This document shows positions 12,401 through 18,617 of a DNA stretch of 19,555 nt, one piece after another. Source of the stretch: Rodentolepis nana (taxonomy: Eukaryota; Platyhelminthes; Cestoda; Cyclophyllidea; Hymenolepididae); the NCBI GenBank assembly GCA_900617975.1, contig UZAE01012491.1:1-19555 (forward strand). The letters are read 5' to 3'. The notes beneath the pieces were generated by a model that searched no databases, was not told where the DNA came from, and saw only the letters and a list, made by a program, of their open reading frames with translations. How positions within the stretch are numbered: the stretch's first letter is position 1; every line of letters begins with the position of its first letter. A program made the translations under genes and the position numbers.

Positions 12401-15400
12401 CTTGTTCATTAGTTAGGAGATTCGTTCAGTCATTTCACTCCAATGATTAAGAATTAGACTTCATCTATGACCAATATTGTAAGACGTTGATTTTCTTGCT
12501 ATAGTAAATTGACTCCTTAAACCACTTAATGTTAGGAATTTGATGTGAATATTCATTTACGTTGTAGGCTAAGCATAATTCAAGAACATTATCCGCCATG
12601 GTCTCGATCATCGATTGTCTAATGTATACACCCATTTACGAATGTGCCATATAGCCCCCCCCCCCACGCGCGATTCCTCATATATCCTGATATGTTTCAA
12701 CTAATTAGCTTTCCTGATAGGCGGATTTAAATCACCTTTTTTATTCTGGGTAAGATAAATAGGAGCCAAAATTTAATATGCTTAAACCAAAGATAATCAA
12801 ACCCCGAATAAGCACAACTTAATACAAAAAATGTAAAAAGCCAAGGATATGGAAGTACCTGGATTATGCGTTTCCTTTCGCCGATATCTTGGGTGTTGGA
12901 AATGGCGTCCTCAAGATTGGATTCAGCGCGTGAAAGCCATCTATCAAGTTCTCTCTCAAGGGTCTTGAGCTCATCAGTAGCTGTCATCATCTTCTCGAGC
13001 TCATCGAGCCGAGCTTTCACTTGAGAACTCGTTTCATTCCAGCACTGACGCACTTCCTCAACTACAAAATACACATTAAAAATAATTAGAATCAAATCAA
13101 ATTATGTGAAAGACATTAACTCTCCCGGCCTTTTCAAAAATTATCTATACTTAAAAGTAAATCTGAACACTTACAAAGCATTCAGAGATTAAAATAAACT
13201 TAGAACTTCTTCGTTTACATTTTGCATAAATTTTATGACGAATAGTAAAATTTAGCTGAAATTAAAAAAGTAACAAATTAAAATTAAAATTTGCCAGACA
13301 ATTTTAGAAATAGTTAAAAAAATTTTACTGGTATCAATGATAAATCTGTAAAAACTTTGTTTAAATGAAAAGTTCAAATAACTGATTAATTTTTTTCCCT
13401 ATTTTGACAGCTGGTGATAAAAGAAACTAATTAATGGACAACTCCGCTAACATAAAATTAATGAAATTTAAATAGTGGAAAACGTAAAATTACACCTATT
13501 TGTGTGAATTGTTAAATTGAACTAATATAATGCCTTACGTTCGTTTTTCGTTTAAATTTCAGAAGAATATATCACATAATGATTGCCTCCATTTATACCT
13601 CATTTACAGTATATATCCGAAAGCAGTTAAGTTTTAGAATGTTTTTAAGATAAATTTCGTACGCTCTTCTATGAAATTTTTCTGTTGTACATATAATCCA
13701 TTTCATATTGAGCGCTAGTTAATACTAAAAGTGCTAATTTTTAAACAACAAAGTTCAAATTAAACTGTACTTTATGTAATATTATGCAAATATTCCAGGC
13801 GCGACATCATTTAGTCCACATGTCGAGAAAAATGTCGCATCGGGCAAACAATAAAATTGAACAAAAAATTCCTAATTATTTCCGGAATTCTTAAAATCTG
13901 AGATGAATCCTTCGACGGTACCGTCCATTAAACTTGAAATTAAATTTGAACGGATTTAAAAAATAGACTTGATTATTACATCAACGAACCTACTGCATCT
14001 ACAGCATGTTCTAAAGAACTAGATTCTTGTACTTCAATTTGAGGCGTTGGTGCATGGAACTCTTCTAAGTGCTTTTTCGAACTTGATTCATGATCAGACT
14101 CAGATGATGAAGAACAGACATTTTGAGAAAAAGACTCCGATGACTTTTCAGTATCTTCTTCAAGCAGAGTGCTCAAAGAAGGCAGACTTGGAGGTTTCCA
14201 CCTGACAGAGTTTTCCGAAATTGGCATTCTCTGAATTATTTTTGAGGTTTGTCTCGGTGAACATGGTTCTTTCTGGTGAAGGATGGGGGAATGTTTTGGG
14301 GACTCTAATTCTGAAAGACTCGGCATTTGATCCTTAATTGTCTCACCCGTATTTCCAAATATTTCAGCTAAAGATAGCCTTCTTGGCGGTTCCTGAGGAT
14401 CATTTGCATGCGGAGACGGGGAGTTGCAATTCGAAGAATCAGAAATAGAACCCCGCCGAGAGCGCGACTGAATAAAATCCACACCTCCAGTGCTATGCTT
14501 TCCATTTACAGCGTTAGAGCCTTTCTCAATGTCCCCAGTACCCGAAGTCTCACCAACAAACTCGTTTACTGTACGTTTTATACTACTAACGACATGAACT
14601 AAGGATGAGGTGAGATATGAGGACATATTTGCATGAGGAAGAGTGCAACACGTAGCAAAATTCCCAGCTGAGCATTTGAGGACTATATTACCTCTCTGCT
14701 TGGGTGGAGAAACGAGGAACAAGTCATATTTGCTCACCTCTCAGTAACCAATAAACATACTCAAGGCGACAACCAATCATGGCTTAGGTATCGTGACTTT
14801 AAGTAGGTGGCCGATGATAACGACGAGGAGTATAAAGTAAAATTGTGCGCAAATTTAAATTTTCTTGTCAAAAGTACTGGAATAAAATTTCCCACCTAGC
14901 AGTTATGGAAAATAGTTCTCAAGTAGCTCTGTAGAATTTATGTAGAGATTTCGCATTTTCCTGTCAACTGCATTACATGACAAACAACTAAGATAACTTG
15001 GTCAATATTATTAGATTTTCTGGGAACAATTTTTTCAAAAAATAGCATAATGTTTGCCCCTCTGAAATAATATTGCCATTGTTTGGGCATTCTAGCTTAT
15101 CGAACTGAAAGTCATCTGACAAATTTTCTTCAACCTTTTAAAAAAATAACAGACGTTTCCTGGCTTAAAAATCAAGATTTTAGACAGTATAAGGTGTTAT
15201 TTAGGCCCTTGTAAGTACATTGATGAAAATAAAGCTATGTCATGTGAGTGACAAATTGGAAAGAAGCGCTTGGAAAAAAAGTGGTTTGAAAAGTATAGCA
15301 AAATAATGATTAATTGAATTTATTCTTATCGAAATAAGAATTTAAAGCTCGGGTTAGTTAGATATGAATTTGAAATGCATTACATCTTTAGGCAAGCAAG

Positions 15401-17514
15401 CCATTTTTAATATCTTCCCAAAGAACAGTTATTTTTTGTGCATGTAAATTAGCTAAACTGTTAGACTAGAGATGGGTACGAAATCAATTCACACATTTAC
15501 TGTTTATGTCCGTTAAGGAAAATGAATAAATGAAAATGAGAATGTAATTGTTGCTAAGGGGATGTATCCTTGAGGTACTCAAATTCAAACCCGTTGTTAC
15601 ACCCCATCCAAACAGTGCATCAACCTCTGCATTATGTTTTAGTATTCAGCGGTTTAGAGGGGTGCTATTAGTTACTTTAATAGGCAGTAAATGTCACCTA
15701 AAATGATCACCATTTAGTTTTACTTATAACATTCCTGTTCATTGTAGATGAAAACTTTGATCGGCAAGGCAATTTGTTCCCCTAAAGTATTCAAAGCCAA
15801 TCACTCGCCAGATATTTGATGTCCTCTCTTTAATTGTGATCAAAGCATTTCGTTTTTGGCGTGCTTTCTAAGGTACCAGTAAATTTAGTAAGTGAAACTG
15901 ATGATAAAAACAGTTAAGTATAGTTTTGTGGGTCTAAACAGCAAAAATTTGCCCTTAAGCAATTTGTGGTAAAAAATGAAATATCTCTTTGTAACACACA
16001 CAATTTATACAAGGTTGAATTTACAGGTCAAGATTTAAGTATGGTGTACACAATTCCTTCAAATAACCCAGGAGATAATTCATTAAATCTAAGCACTTTA
16101 CCAGTATATAGAAAAATCAACGATTTCGGAATTCAAATAAAATTAGAAATTCAGTGGTTTGATTTTATCATTTTCCTCAAATTTCATAACCCACTGGACT
16201 TGCTTGCCGGTTCTATTTCATGAGTAAGGCTTATAAGTTCCTAGCATTACCATGAACAGTAGCATACATAATAAAATTTTACTCACTCATAGTGGAGAGG
16301 TGATCGGCGTAGTTGTTGTCTGTATGGCGTAATTCCTCTTCAAGCCGTTGTGTTTCGATAATCAGTTTATCCAACTGCGGTTTGCGAGCTTCCAATTCGA
16401 TAGCATATTGCTGAAAAGCGTAACACAAATACAAGTTAGATCAAACCTCTAGCAACATGTGCGCATTTGTGTGCATTTACATTCATTCACGATACTGCAC
16501 CAATGCGGACAGAAAAAGGTCTTTTGCTACACGGCTTTCAGACCCACACACACACATATCCATTCCCCAAATCCCCTCCCCATCCTCTATCCCCCTCCAT
16601 CTCGTATTGTCTTGCCTATATGCACTAGGTCGCTTGCATAAAATGTTGATTTCTGGTTAGCGGAATCGGACCAAGCATATACCACTATAGCAAATGTAAG
16701 CAATCAGGTCGAATCATGAAGGCTCTACGACCATGAATTTACATCTTATAGCGATGATGGAAGTGATGAGTTTTGCCAACCCCAGATAATTAACCCGCAC
16801 CTATAGATTCGAACACTTGGCATTACAAAATACTTGGGCGAACATTTTTGTTCAAATTTGACACTGTTGCCGTTATTTTTAATGACAAATTCATAGTAAC
16901 TTTTAATTAAACATACCCTTTCAAGCACAAATGTAATTCATCCGTGCAAGGGTTTAAAATCTCAGCTGTTATTCAATGTGTTGAATGTATCCCCGGGTAA
17001 AAACGAATGTATAAATTGTTGAATTAATTATTTTTTCCATATTTTAGAATTTAGAAATCGTCTTCTTTATCCATAAATCTACTTGATCTGCGCACACTTG
17101 CTTATTGAAACGAAATCGATGAACACCCCTTATTTCCAAGCATCGGTTATAGGCGATCTTTAAACAATTAGCCTTCACACAAACCCTCAAACTACCATTC
17201 GCCAATTTTTGATATCTTTTGCTTGAGCCTTTGTACTCCAAGTGACAACCTCTGGGTAAAGGAAATGGCAGGTTCTTTGATAGGCATAACCTACCTATCT
17301 ATGTTTTAAGAGTCCTTTTATTCATTCCCATAGTATACATTATTCTAATCAACGAAGCTTAAATACATTGACTCAAGCTCTTAATATTATAAAAAAGCCA
17401 TTTGAAAACTCAAAAGAATTTATTCATCTTCTTGTTAATCTATAAATAATCTCAGGTTAAGTTAATTATACTCTTTCTATCATATGGTTGAGATAATTTA
17501 ATAATTTATATGAA

Positions 17515-17552
<38 letters not shown>

Positions 17553-17797
17553 CAACTTGCTGGACCTCTGCTTAACTTAATTCCCGTCATCTTAACTTTA
17601 CATTGTTCACTGAGGAAGCTAAGTAGATATATCTTCTTCCTTAAAGACAATATTTACAATTGAAACACTTATAATTTGGGTTTTTATAAAAATATTTATC
17701 ATAATGAATATCCTTAGTAGGCACATACCTGAAGTTGTATTTGAATTACAGGTGGATAGAGCGAACGAAACTCGTGAGAATCGTCGCCTGGTCGATT
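2197..17797 (-). CDS. DMD: Dystrophin-like gene (spliced, partial at both ends)
   Basis: Join, in transcription order: 17797-17729, 16410-16287, 13061-12859, 12213-12059, 10948-10672, 10330-10254, 9648-9547, 9476-9317, 9148-9028, 7409-7234, 7169-7056, 6214-6084, 4421-4192, 3595-3535, 3236-3100, 2471-2197. All junction phases agree and the join is 2412 nt (804 codons) without a stop. In model numbering, spectrin-like helices fill residues 1-195 and 343-585, a WW domain lies at about 650-683, and the EF-hand-like region follows. Known family role: dystrophin is a cytoplasmic scaffold linking actin to the dystroglycan complex at the muscle membrane, and its WW/EF/ZZ module binds beta-dystroglycan. 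The actin-binding N terminus and the ZZ and coiled-coil C terminus are not in the window. Utrophin cannot be separated from dystrophin here, but invertebrates usually carry a single such gene. Confidence 0.92.
2472..3099 (-). other. Intron within EF-hand-like region
   Basis: 628 nt. It holds a plus-strand 94-codon open frame with no recognisable homology and no splice or start context. I see no other feature. Confidence 0.85.
3100..3236 (-). CDS. DMD: Dystrophin exon: second half of WW domain, start of EF-hand-like region
   Basis: 137 nt, phase 2 in and 1 out. It encodes HATQETQWDHPLMIELLQKM, then RFQAYRAAAKIRQLQLRLF. ETQWDHP carries the second WW tryptophan and conserved His-Pro. RFQAYRAAAKIRQLQ matches vertebrate RFSAYRTAMKLRRLQ, the first EF-hand-like helix that packs on the WW domain. 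Acceptor ACAATTAG, donor TTCT|GTGAGT. Confidence 0.96.
3535..3595 (-). CDS. DMD: Dystrophin exon: first half of WW domain
   Basis: 61 nt, phase 1 in and 2 out. It encodes SYPWERCLLPAGNQVPYYK. This is the start of a WW domain: the first tryptophan in PWER, then the paired aromatic YY of the second strand. Vertebrate dystrophin has PWERAISPNKVPYYINH at the same place. The WW domain binds the PPxY tail of beta-dystroglycan. Acceptor TTCCTTTTAG, donor AAAAA|GTAAGC. Confidence 0.95.
3596..4191 (-). other. Intron between hinge 4 and WW domain
   Basis: 596 nt, AT-rich. Nothing recognisable. Confidence 0.85.
4192..4421 (-). CDS. DMD: Dystrophin exon: end of R24-like segment and hinge 4
   Basis: 230 nt, phase 2 in and 1 out. 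LERLRSLTNEEMNRSSS closes the last repeat. The remaining roughly 60 residues are Ser/Pro/Asn-rich (SSTLSQPIAPVFQRNLRSPP; PLNDGALIPRPKSPSE) and lead to the WW domain. This is hinge 4, clearly longer than the short stretch in vertebrates. Acceptor TGGTCTCTTAG, donor AACCG|GTAAAA. Confidence 0.9.
4422..6083 (-). other. Intron between R24-like segment and hinge 4
   Basis: 1662 nt. The junction phases (2 to 2) allow direct splicing. It contains a C-run and one exon-like stretch near 4716-4809 that does not fit the frame. Confidence 0.8.
4701..4713 (+). repeat. C-run with a cryptic exon beside it
   Basis: A run of C in the intron before hinge 4. On the gene strand it forms part of GTGAGGGGGGG next to a cryptic donor (see rejected items). 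Confidence 0.8.
6084..6214 (-). CDS. DMD: Dystrophin exon: R24-like segment, diverged middle
   Basis: 131 nt, phase 0 in and 2 out. It encodes MIWDTCASVTHAIAGLDGQA, then LCLSDDGTIISHVLISRLD and GLKI. The last part with the next exon (RLDGLKIG-LERLRSL) matches LNTRWKLLQVAVEDRVRQL at the end of vertebrate R24, with the usual helix C tryptophan replaced by Leu. Acceptor GCATCATAG, donor TTGG|GTAAGT. The first codon ATG is coincidental. Confidence 0.88.
6215..7055 (-). other. Intron inside R24-like repeat
   Basis: 841 nt, AT-rich, with the CA/TA microsatellite. Nothing else is seen. Confidence 0.85.
6412..6469. repeat. (CA)n-(TA)n microsatellite
   Basis: An alternating CA tract (to about 6437) passes directly into about 15 TA units. 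It is intronic, between the R24-like exons. Confidence 0.95.
7056..7169 (-). CDS. DMD: Dystrophin exon: start of R24-like repeat
   Basis: 114 nt, exactly 38 codons, phase 0 to 0. It encodes KLTVFERVLDDAENELKSAQ, then KLLMSQDLSS and NDQKLQ. It aligns with vertebrate helix A of R24 (ERLRELQEATDELDLKLRQAE). Acceptor TTCATTTTAG, donor CAG|GTTAGT. The 64-nt intron before it is the shortest in the window. Confidence 0.92.
7170..7233 (-). other. GC-AG intron, 64 nt
   Basis: Begins CAG|GCAAGA and ends CATTTTAG. Flanking exons are phase 0 and continuous across a conserved spectrin helix (RAFQ-KLTVFERV). The strong match of the rest of the donor to consensus is typical of GC donors. Confidence 0.88.
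7234..7409 (-). CDS. DMD: Dystrophin exon: R23-like repeat, acidic loop and helix C
   Basis: 176 nt, phase 1 in and 0 out. An acidic stretch (GDSDGSEYEPGKVDVDES) precedes helix C, LDRHWAELNRSVLTYRQQLD, ending RAFQ. HWAELNRS corresponds to EWEKLNLHSADW of vertebrate R23. Acceptor TATCTAG. The 3' end is CAG|GCAAGA, a GC donor; the reading frame and next exon leave no GT alternative. Confidence 0.93.
7410..9027 (-). other. Intron inside R23-like repeat
   Basis: 1618 nt with phase 1 on both sides. Nothing recognisable on either strand. Confidence 0.8.
9028..9148 (-). CDS. DMD: Dystrophin exon: R23-like repeat, helix B
   Basis: 121 nt, phase 0 in and 1 out, too short to appear as a long frame. 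It reads ILEDEIRQHKFQVDELLNRG, then KIFMQDQTIDGRYCL and NMDSE. It matches the helix B position of vertebrate R23 (KRELKTKEPVIMSTLETV). Acceptor TTATTTGTAG, donor GAAG|GTATCT. Confidence 0.92.
9317..9476 (-). CDS. DMD: Dystrophin exon: R23-like repeat, helix A
   Basis: 160 nt, phase 2 in and 0 out. It encodes NENWRLFLAQLRQTNDWLA, then HQLKGTIGGDSESVSQLI, ending NSFS. This lines up with vertebrate R23 (DQWKRLHLSLQELLVWL ... APIGGDFPAVQ), including both helix A tryptophans and the IGGD loop. That is one of the strongest family signatures in the window. Acceptor TTAATTCAG, donor TCA|GTACGT. Confidence 0.95.
9547..9656 (-). CDS. DMD: Dystrophin exon: linker preceding R23-like repeat
   Basis: Up to 110 nt, phase 2 out (GCAGG|GTAAAT). 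It encodes SHPPAWRGLVMELVERGF and MCLNPNNVYLIEEAG. Two candidate 5' ends exist: TTAG|TTC (exon starts at 9656, phase 0) if the 77-nt exon is skipped, or GAAAG|CGT (starts at 9648, phase 2) if it is included. A single short amphipathic segment is followed by a non-helical stretch. It is separated from the next exon by only 70 nt. The frame continuity with ENWRLFLAQL downstream is unambiguous. Confidence 0.85.
9657..10253 (-). other. Intron in the linker
   Basis: About 600 nt between the 77-nt exon and the next linker exon. Nothing recognisable. Confidence 0.7.
10254..10330 (-). CDS. DMD: Probable 77-nt dystrophin exon, possibly alternative
   Basis: Open in the phase supplied by exon 10672-10948 and reads PLLDENYRNNQLSRSVEI to RPYDS, phase 2 out. 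The acceptor is very strong: a long T-rich tract ending TTTTTCGTACAG. The donor is CAAG|GTAATT. Phase 2 does not fit the acceptor at 9657/9658 but does fit the one 8 nt further in, after TTCGAAAG, so 9648 becomes the first base of the next exon. Skipping this exon and using 9656 is also in frame. No homology to vertebrate dystrophin is recognised. Confidence 0.6.
10331..10671 (-). other. Intron in the linker
   Basis: 341 nt, ending in a long T-rich tract before the 77-nt exon. Nothing else. Confidence 0.7.
10672..10948 (-). CDS. DMD: Dystrophin exon: non-repeat linker after R22-like repeat
   Basis: 277 nt, phase 2 in and 0 out. It begins SLRESLEGAAQLDPDLIEI, finishing the previous helix, then runs into Pro/Arg/Ser/Gly-rich sequence (PKRPESD, TSQQPGACNSGDLI, GDANPPRTYGTMGHRGYGQK) without heptads. 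Acceptor ATCCATTTAG, donor AGAAA|GTATGT. Vertebrate dystrophin has only a short connection at this position, so this is an inserted, probably flexible, hinge. Confidence 0.88.
10949..12058 (-). other. Intron carrying repeat copy B
   Basis: 1110 nt. Apart from the repeat at 11515-11926 it is AT-rich without recognisable content. Confidence 0.85.
11515..11926 (+). repeat. Dispersed repeat, copy B
   Basis: Begins GGGGTGTGCGATAGACTTAC and ends GCCATTTGAAAGAAATAAAT with an (AAAT) tail. It aligns along most of its length with copy C. It carries its own internal repeat: the CTGTGAAGCCC-AAGTCA-CTAAAGGG block occurs twice, near 11720 and 11850, separated by a pyrimidine-rich spacer. It lies in the intron between the linker exon and the R22-like exon, antisense to the gene. 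Confidence 0.85.
12059..12213 (-). CDS. DMD: Dystrophin exon: R22-like repeat, helices B and C
   Basis: 155 nt, phase 0 in and 2 out. It encodes EIIDRLPDGETKFTLHQNK and onward to AIQLRWSQLVT. The terminal LRWSQL is the helix C tryptophan motif, equivalent to MNFKWSEL at the end of vertebrate R22. The acceptor is TTTGTTTCAG and the donor CCAG|GTACGT. The remaining AG plus T of the next exon makes Ser. Confidence 0.93.
12214..12858 (-). other. Intron inside R22-like repeat
   Basis: 645 nt, phase 0. It contains the C-run; nothing else is seen. Confidence 0.85.
12655..12665 (+). repeat. C-run in intron
   Basis: A mononucleotide C run followed by ACGCGCG, in the intron between exons 12859 and 12213. 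No other structure is seen. Confidence 0.85.
12859..13061 (-). CDS. DMD: Dystrophin exon: end of R21-like, start of R22-like repeat
   Basis: 203 nt, phase 1 in and 0 out. The protein runs from EEVRQCWNETSSQVKARLDE through LERELDRWLSRAESNLEDA to ERKRIIQ. The two tryptophans lie in helix C of one repeat and helix A of the next; the second matches vertebrate R22 (LEKFLAWLTEAE). The acceptor is TTTTGTAG and the donor CAG|GTACTT. This is the first exon shared by the full-length form and any isoform starting in the preceding intron. Confidence 0.93.
13062..13975 (-). other. Intron segment downstream of the serine-rich frame
   Basis: AT-rich, no coding signal. No AATAAA follows closely after the TAA at 13976 on the minus strand, which argues mildly against a nested gene ending there. 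Confidence 0.7.
13976..14737 (-). CDS. Serine-rich open frame inside a dystrophin intron: candidate alternative exon
   Basis: An uninterrupted 253-codon frame, far longer than expected by chance in this AT-rich intron. It opens two codons after an in-frame TGA (14741-14743) and closes with TAA at 13976-13978. An in-frame ATG at 14626 (context AATATGT) would give about 216 residues, starting MSSYLTSSLVHVVSSIKRTV. The rest is Ser/Pro/Glu-rich and probably disordered, with two basic phospho-site-like motifs (RRGS at 94-97, RRLS at 119-122) and SP sites. A donor GTAG|GTTCGT at 13990/13989 ends in phase 1 and joins exon 13061 as V-V-EEVRQCW. Upstream, TACTGAG|AG-GTG could act as an acceptor and make a 750-nt symmetric cassette (13990-14739). 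Three models fit: first exon of a short isoform, internal cassette, or nested single-exon gene. No homologue is recognised. Confidence 0.6.
   Translation of the reverse strand: MSKYDLFLVSPPKQRGNIVLKCSAGNFATCCTLPHANMSSYLTSSLVHVVSSIKRTVNEFVGETSGTGDIEKGSNAVNGKHSTGGVDFIQSRSRRGSISDSSNCNSPSPHANDPQEPPRRLSLAEIFGNTGETIKDQMPSLSELESPKHSPILHQKEPCSPRQTSKIIQRMPISENSVRWKPPSLPSLSTLLEEDTEKSSESFSQNVCSSSSESDHESSSKKHLEEFHAPTPQIEVQESSSLEHAVDAVGSLM
14738..14780 (-). CDS. Possible micro first exon (14 codons) with a strong donor
   Basis: ATG at 14780 opens MIGCRLEYVYWLLR and ends phase 1 at GAGAG|GTGAGC, a near-consensus donor. Spliced to exon 13061 it would read LLR-V-EEVRQCW in the dystrophin frame. If not spliced, this frame stops at a TGA a few codons on. 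It overlaps the upstream edge of the serine-rich frame in a different reading frame, so the two would be mutually exclusive starts or this would be an upstream ORF. It is short and could be chance. Confidence 0.25.
14781..16286 (-). other. Intron segment upstream of the serine-rich frame; possible internal promoter region
   Basis: About 1.5 kb without coding signal. If the serine-rich frame is a first exon, its promoter must lie here, but I cannot point to a convincing core promoter element. A plus-strand 85-codon frame at 15966-16223 looks like chance. Confidence 0.5.
16287..16410 (-). CDS. DMD: Dystrophin exon: spectrin repeat helices B and C
   Basis: 124 nt, phase 0 in and phase 1 out. 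It encodes a charged, leucine-spaced coiled-coil stretch beginning QYAIELEARKPQLDKLI and ending NNYADHLSTM. The acceptor is TTTTCAG and the donor ATGA|GTGAGT. The last A joins TT of exon 12859-13061 to make Ile, giving STM-I-EEVRQCW. This is the conserved helix C pattern with the tryptophan seen in vertebrate repeat 21 (ENINASW). Confidence 0.9.
16411..17728 (-). other. Intron between the two first spectrin exons
   Basis: 1318 nt, phase 0. It holds the AT microsatellite and a pyrimidine and CA-rich patch near 16540-16605. A minus-strand 65-codon frame at 17044-17241 has no usable splice sites that I can see. Confidence 0.8.
17517..17551. repeat. (AT)n microsatellite
   Basis: A pure AT dinucleotide run of about 17 units in the intron between exons 17729 and 16410. 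Confidence 0.95.
17729..17797 (-). CDS. DMD: Dystrophin exon: start of spectrin helix B
   Basis: This 69-nt exon (23 codons, phase 0 to 0) reads NRPGDDSHEFRSLYPP and continues to IQIQLQ. Its acceptor is strong: a run of T followed by CGCATTTCAG. The donor is CAG|GTATGT. The segment sits where the A-B loop and early helix B of a spectrin repeat would be, and runs into the long heptad-like helix of the next exon. Helix A of this repeat is not visible upstream. Either it lies beyond the window or an isoform starts at this point (see the candidate exon at 17898-17963). Confidence 0.85.
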
Positions 17798-17897
17798 CTG
17801 AAATGCGAAAAAAAAGACGCAAATTATACGATGTGCCAAAAGTGGAAAAAAGTTAGTGATTTCATTTGAAAGTAATGAAAAGTGATTTGAACCTTAC

Positions 17898-17963
17898 TTT
17901 AGCTAAGGAGATGTTGGGAATTATTTCAGGAAAGTGCCTTCTATTAACATAGTTTGGTTCCAT
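17898..17963 (-). CDS. DMD: Candidate alternative first exon (22 codons) for a short dystrophin
   Basis: ATG at 17963 (context AAAAAATGG, A at -3 and G at +4), two codons after an in-frame TAA, opens MEPNYVNRRHFPEI and runs 22 codons to GCTAAA|GTAAGG, a good donor in phase 0. A 100-nt intron then leads to exon 17797, which needs phase 0. An internal-exon reading (TTAATAG|AAGG) lacks a pyrimidine tract, so a start exon is the better model. It is short, so chance remains possible. Confidence 0.45.
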
Positions 17964-18381
17964 TTTTTACTAAGTGACGAATGAACGGCATTTCTTAGTA
18001 CTAAACCTCCATCAATGATTAAGCGAATCAATGATAGTTTGAATATGGGTTTGAATATTTAACCTGAACCCAACGATAGCATTGTTGATGGACGAGGATT
18101 TAAATTTGATAAAAGCATGACACCACTACCTTACCACGCAAAAATAAAGACCAGTTAGTTGAATGGTTAGTTAATATTATATTTATCGTAGTGGGGTGCG
18201 CAATAGACTTCCCTCCACGTGGTGCACCCTGGGCAACGTATACTCACACGGCAAAAAAGTCTATCAAACCGGCAGTTGACTTCTGACTTCAAACTACTAT
18301 GCCCCGACTATTTGTCATAATCGACCCCTTCATAGTACTCATCTTACCTATTTTATGCCTTTGTTTCTGTCTGTCTTTTTT

Positions 18382-18463
18382 ACCTCCGTGAATCATTATT
18401 CTGTCTCCCATCTCGACTTTTAACCTCCGTGAATCATTATTCTGTCTCCCATCTCGACTTTTG
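18382..18463 (+). repeat. 41-bp tandem duplication inside repeat copy C
   Basis: Two near-identical adjacent units, each starting ACCTCCGTGAATCATTATTC and ending CATCTCGACTTTT or close to it. Copy B has only one matching segment. Confidence 0.85.
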
Positions 18464-18501
18464 TCACTTTAATGTTCCTCCTCCCTATCTCTGCTGTGAA
18501 G

Positions 18502-18579
18502 CCCCGAAGTCAGCTCCAGGGCTAATGATAACTTTCAAAACCCCGAAGTCAGCTCCAGGGCTAATGATAACTATCAAAA
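18502..18579 (+). repeat. 39-bp tandem duplication inside repeat copy C
   Basis: Two adjacent units beginning CCCCGAAGTCAGCTCCAGGG and differing at one base (ACTTTC against ACTATC). Confidence 0.85.
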
Positions 18580-18617
18580 CGCATGCCATTTGATATAAAT
18601 AAATAAATAAATATTTA

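Larger units (their letters stand above)
18193..18617 (+). repeat. Dispersed repeat, copy C (near full length)
   Basis: Starts GGGGTGCGCAATAGACTT, shares CCACGTGGTGCACCCTGG and ACGGCAAAAAAGTC with copy B, and ends TGCCATTTGATATAAATA followed by (AAAT)n. The simple-repeat tail suggests a non-LTR or SINE-like retroelement. No open frame and no clear tRNA-type promoter boxes are seen. It lies antisense to the dystrophin gene and contains two internal tandem duplications. Confidence 0.85.

Noticed and set aside
13914..13925. Perfect 12-bp palindrome GACGGTACCGTC
   Set aside because: Isolated, in intron, with no repeat or promoter context. Compatible with chance.
15966..16223. 85-codon plus-strand open frame
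   Set aside because: Composition is like the surrounding intron; no homology or splice context.
17044..17241. 65-codon minus-strand open frame between the first two exons
   Set aside because: Flanking exons join directly in phase 0 within one coiled coil; no acceptor and donor pair in frame was found.
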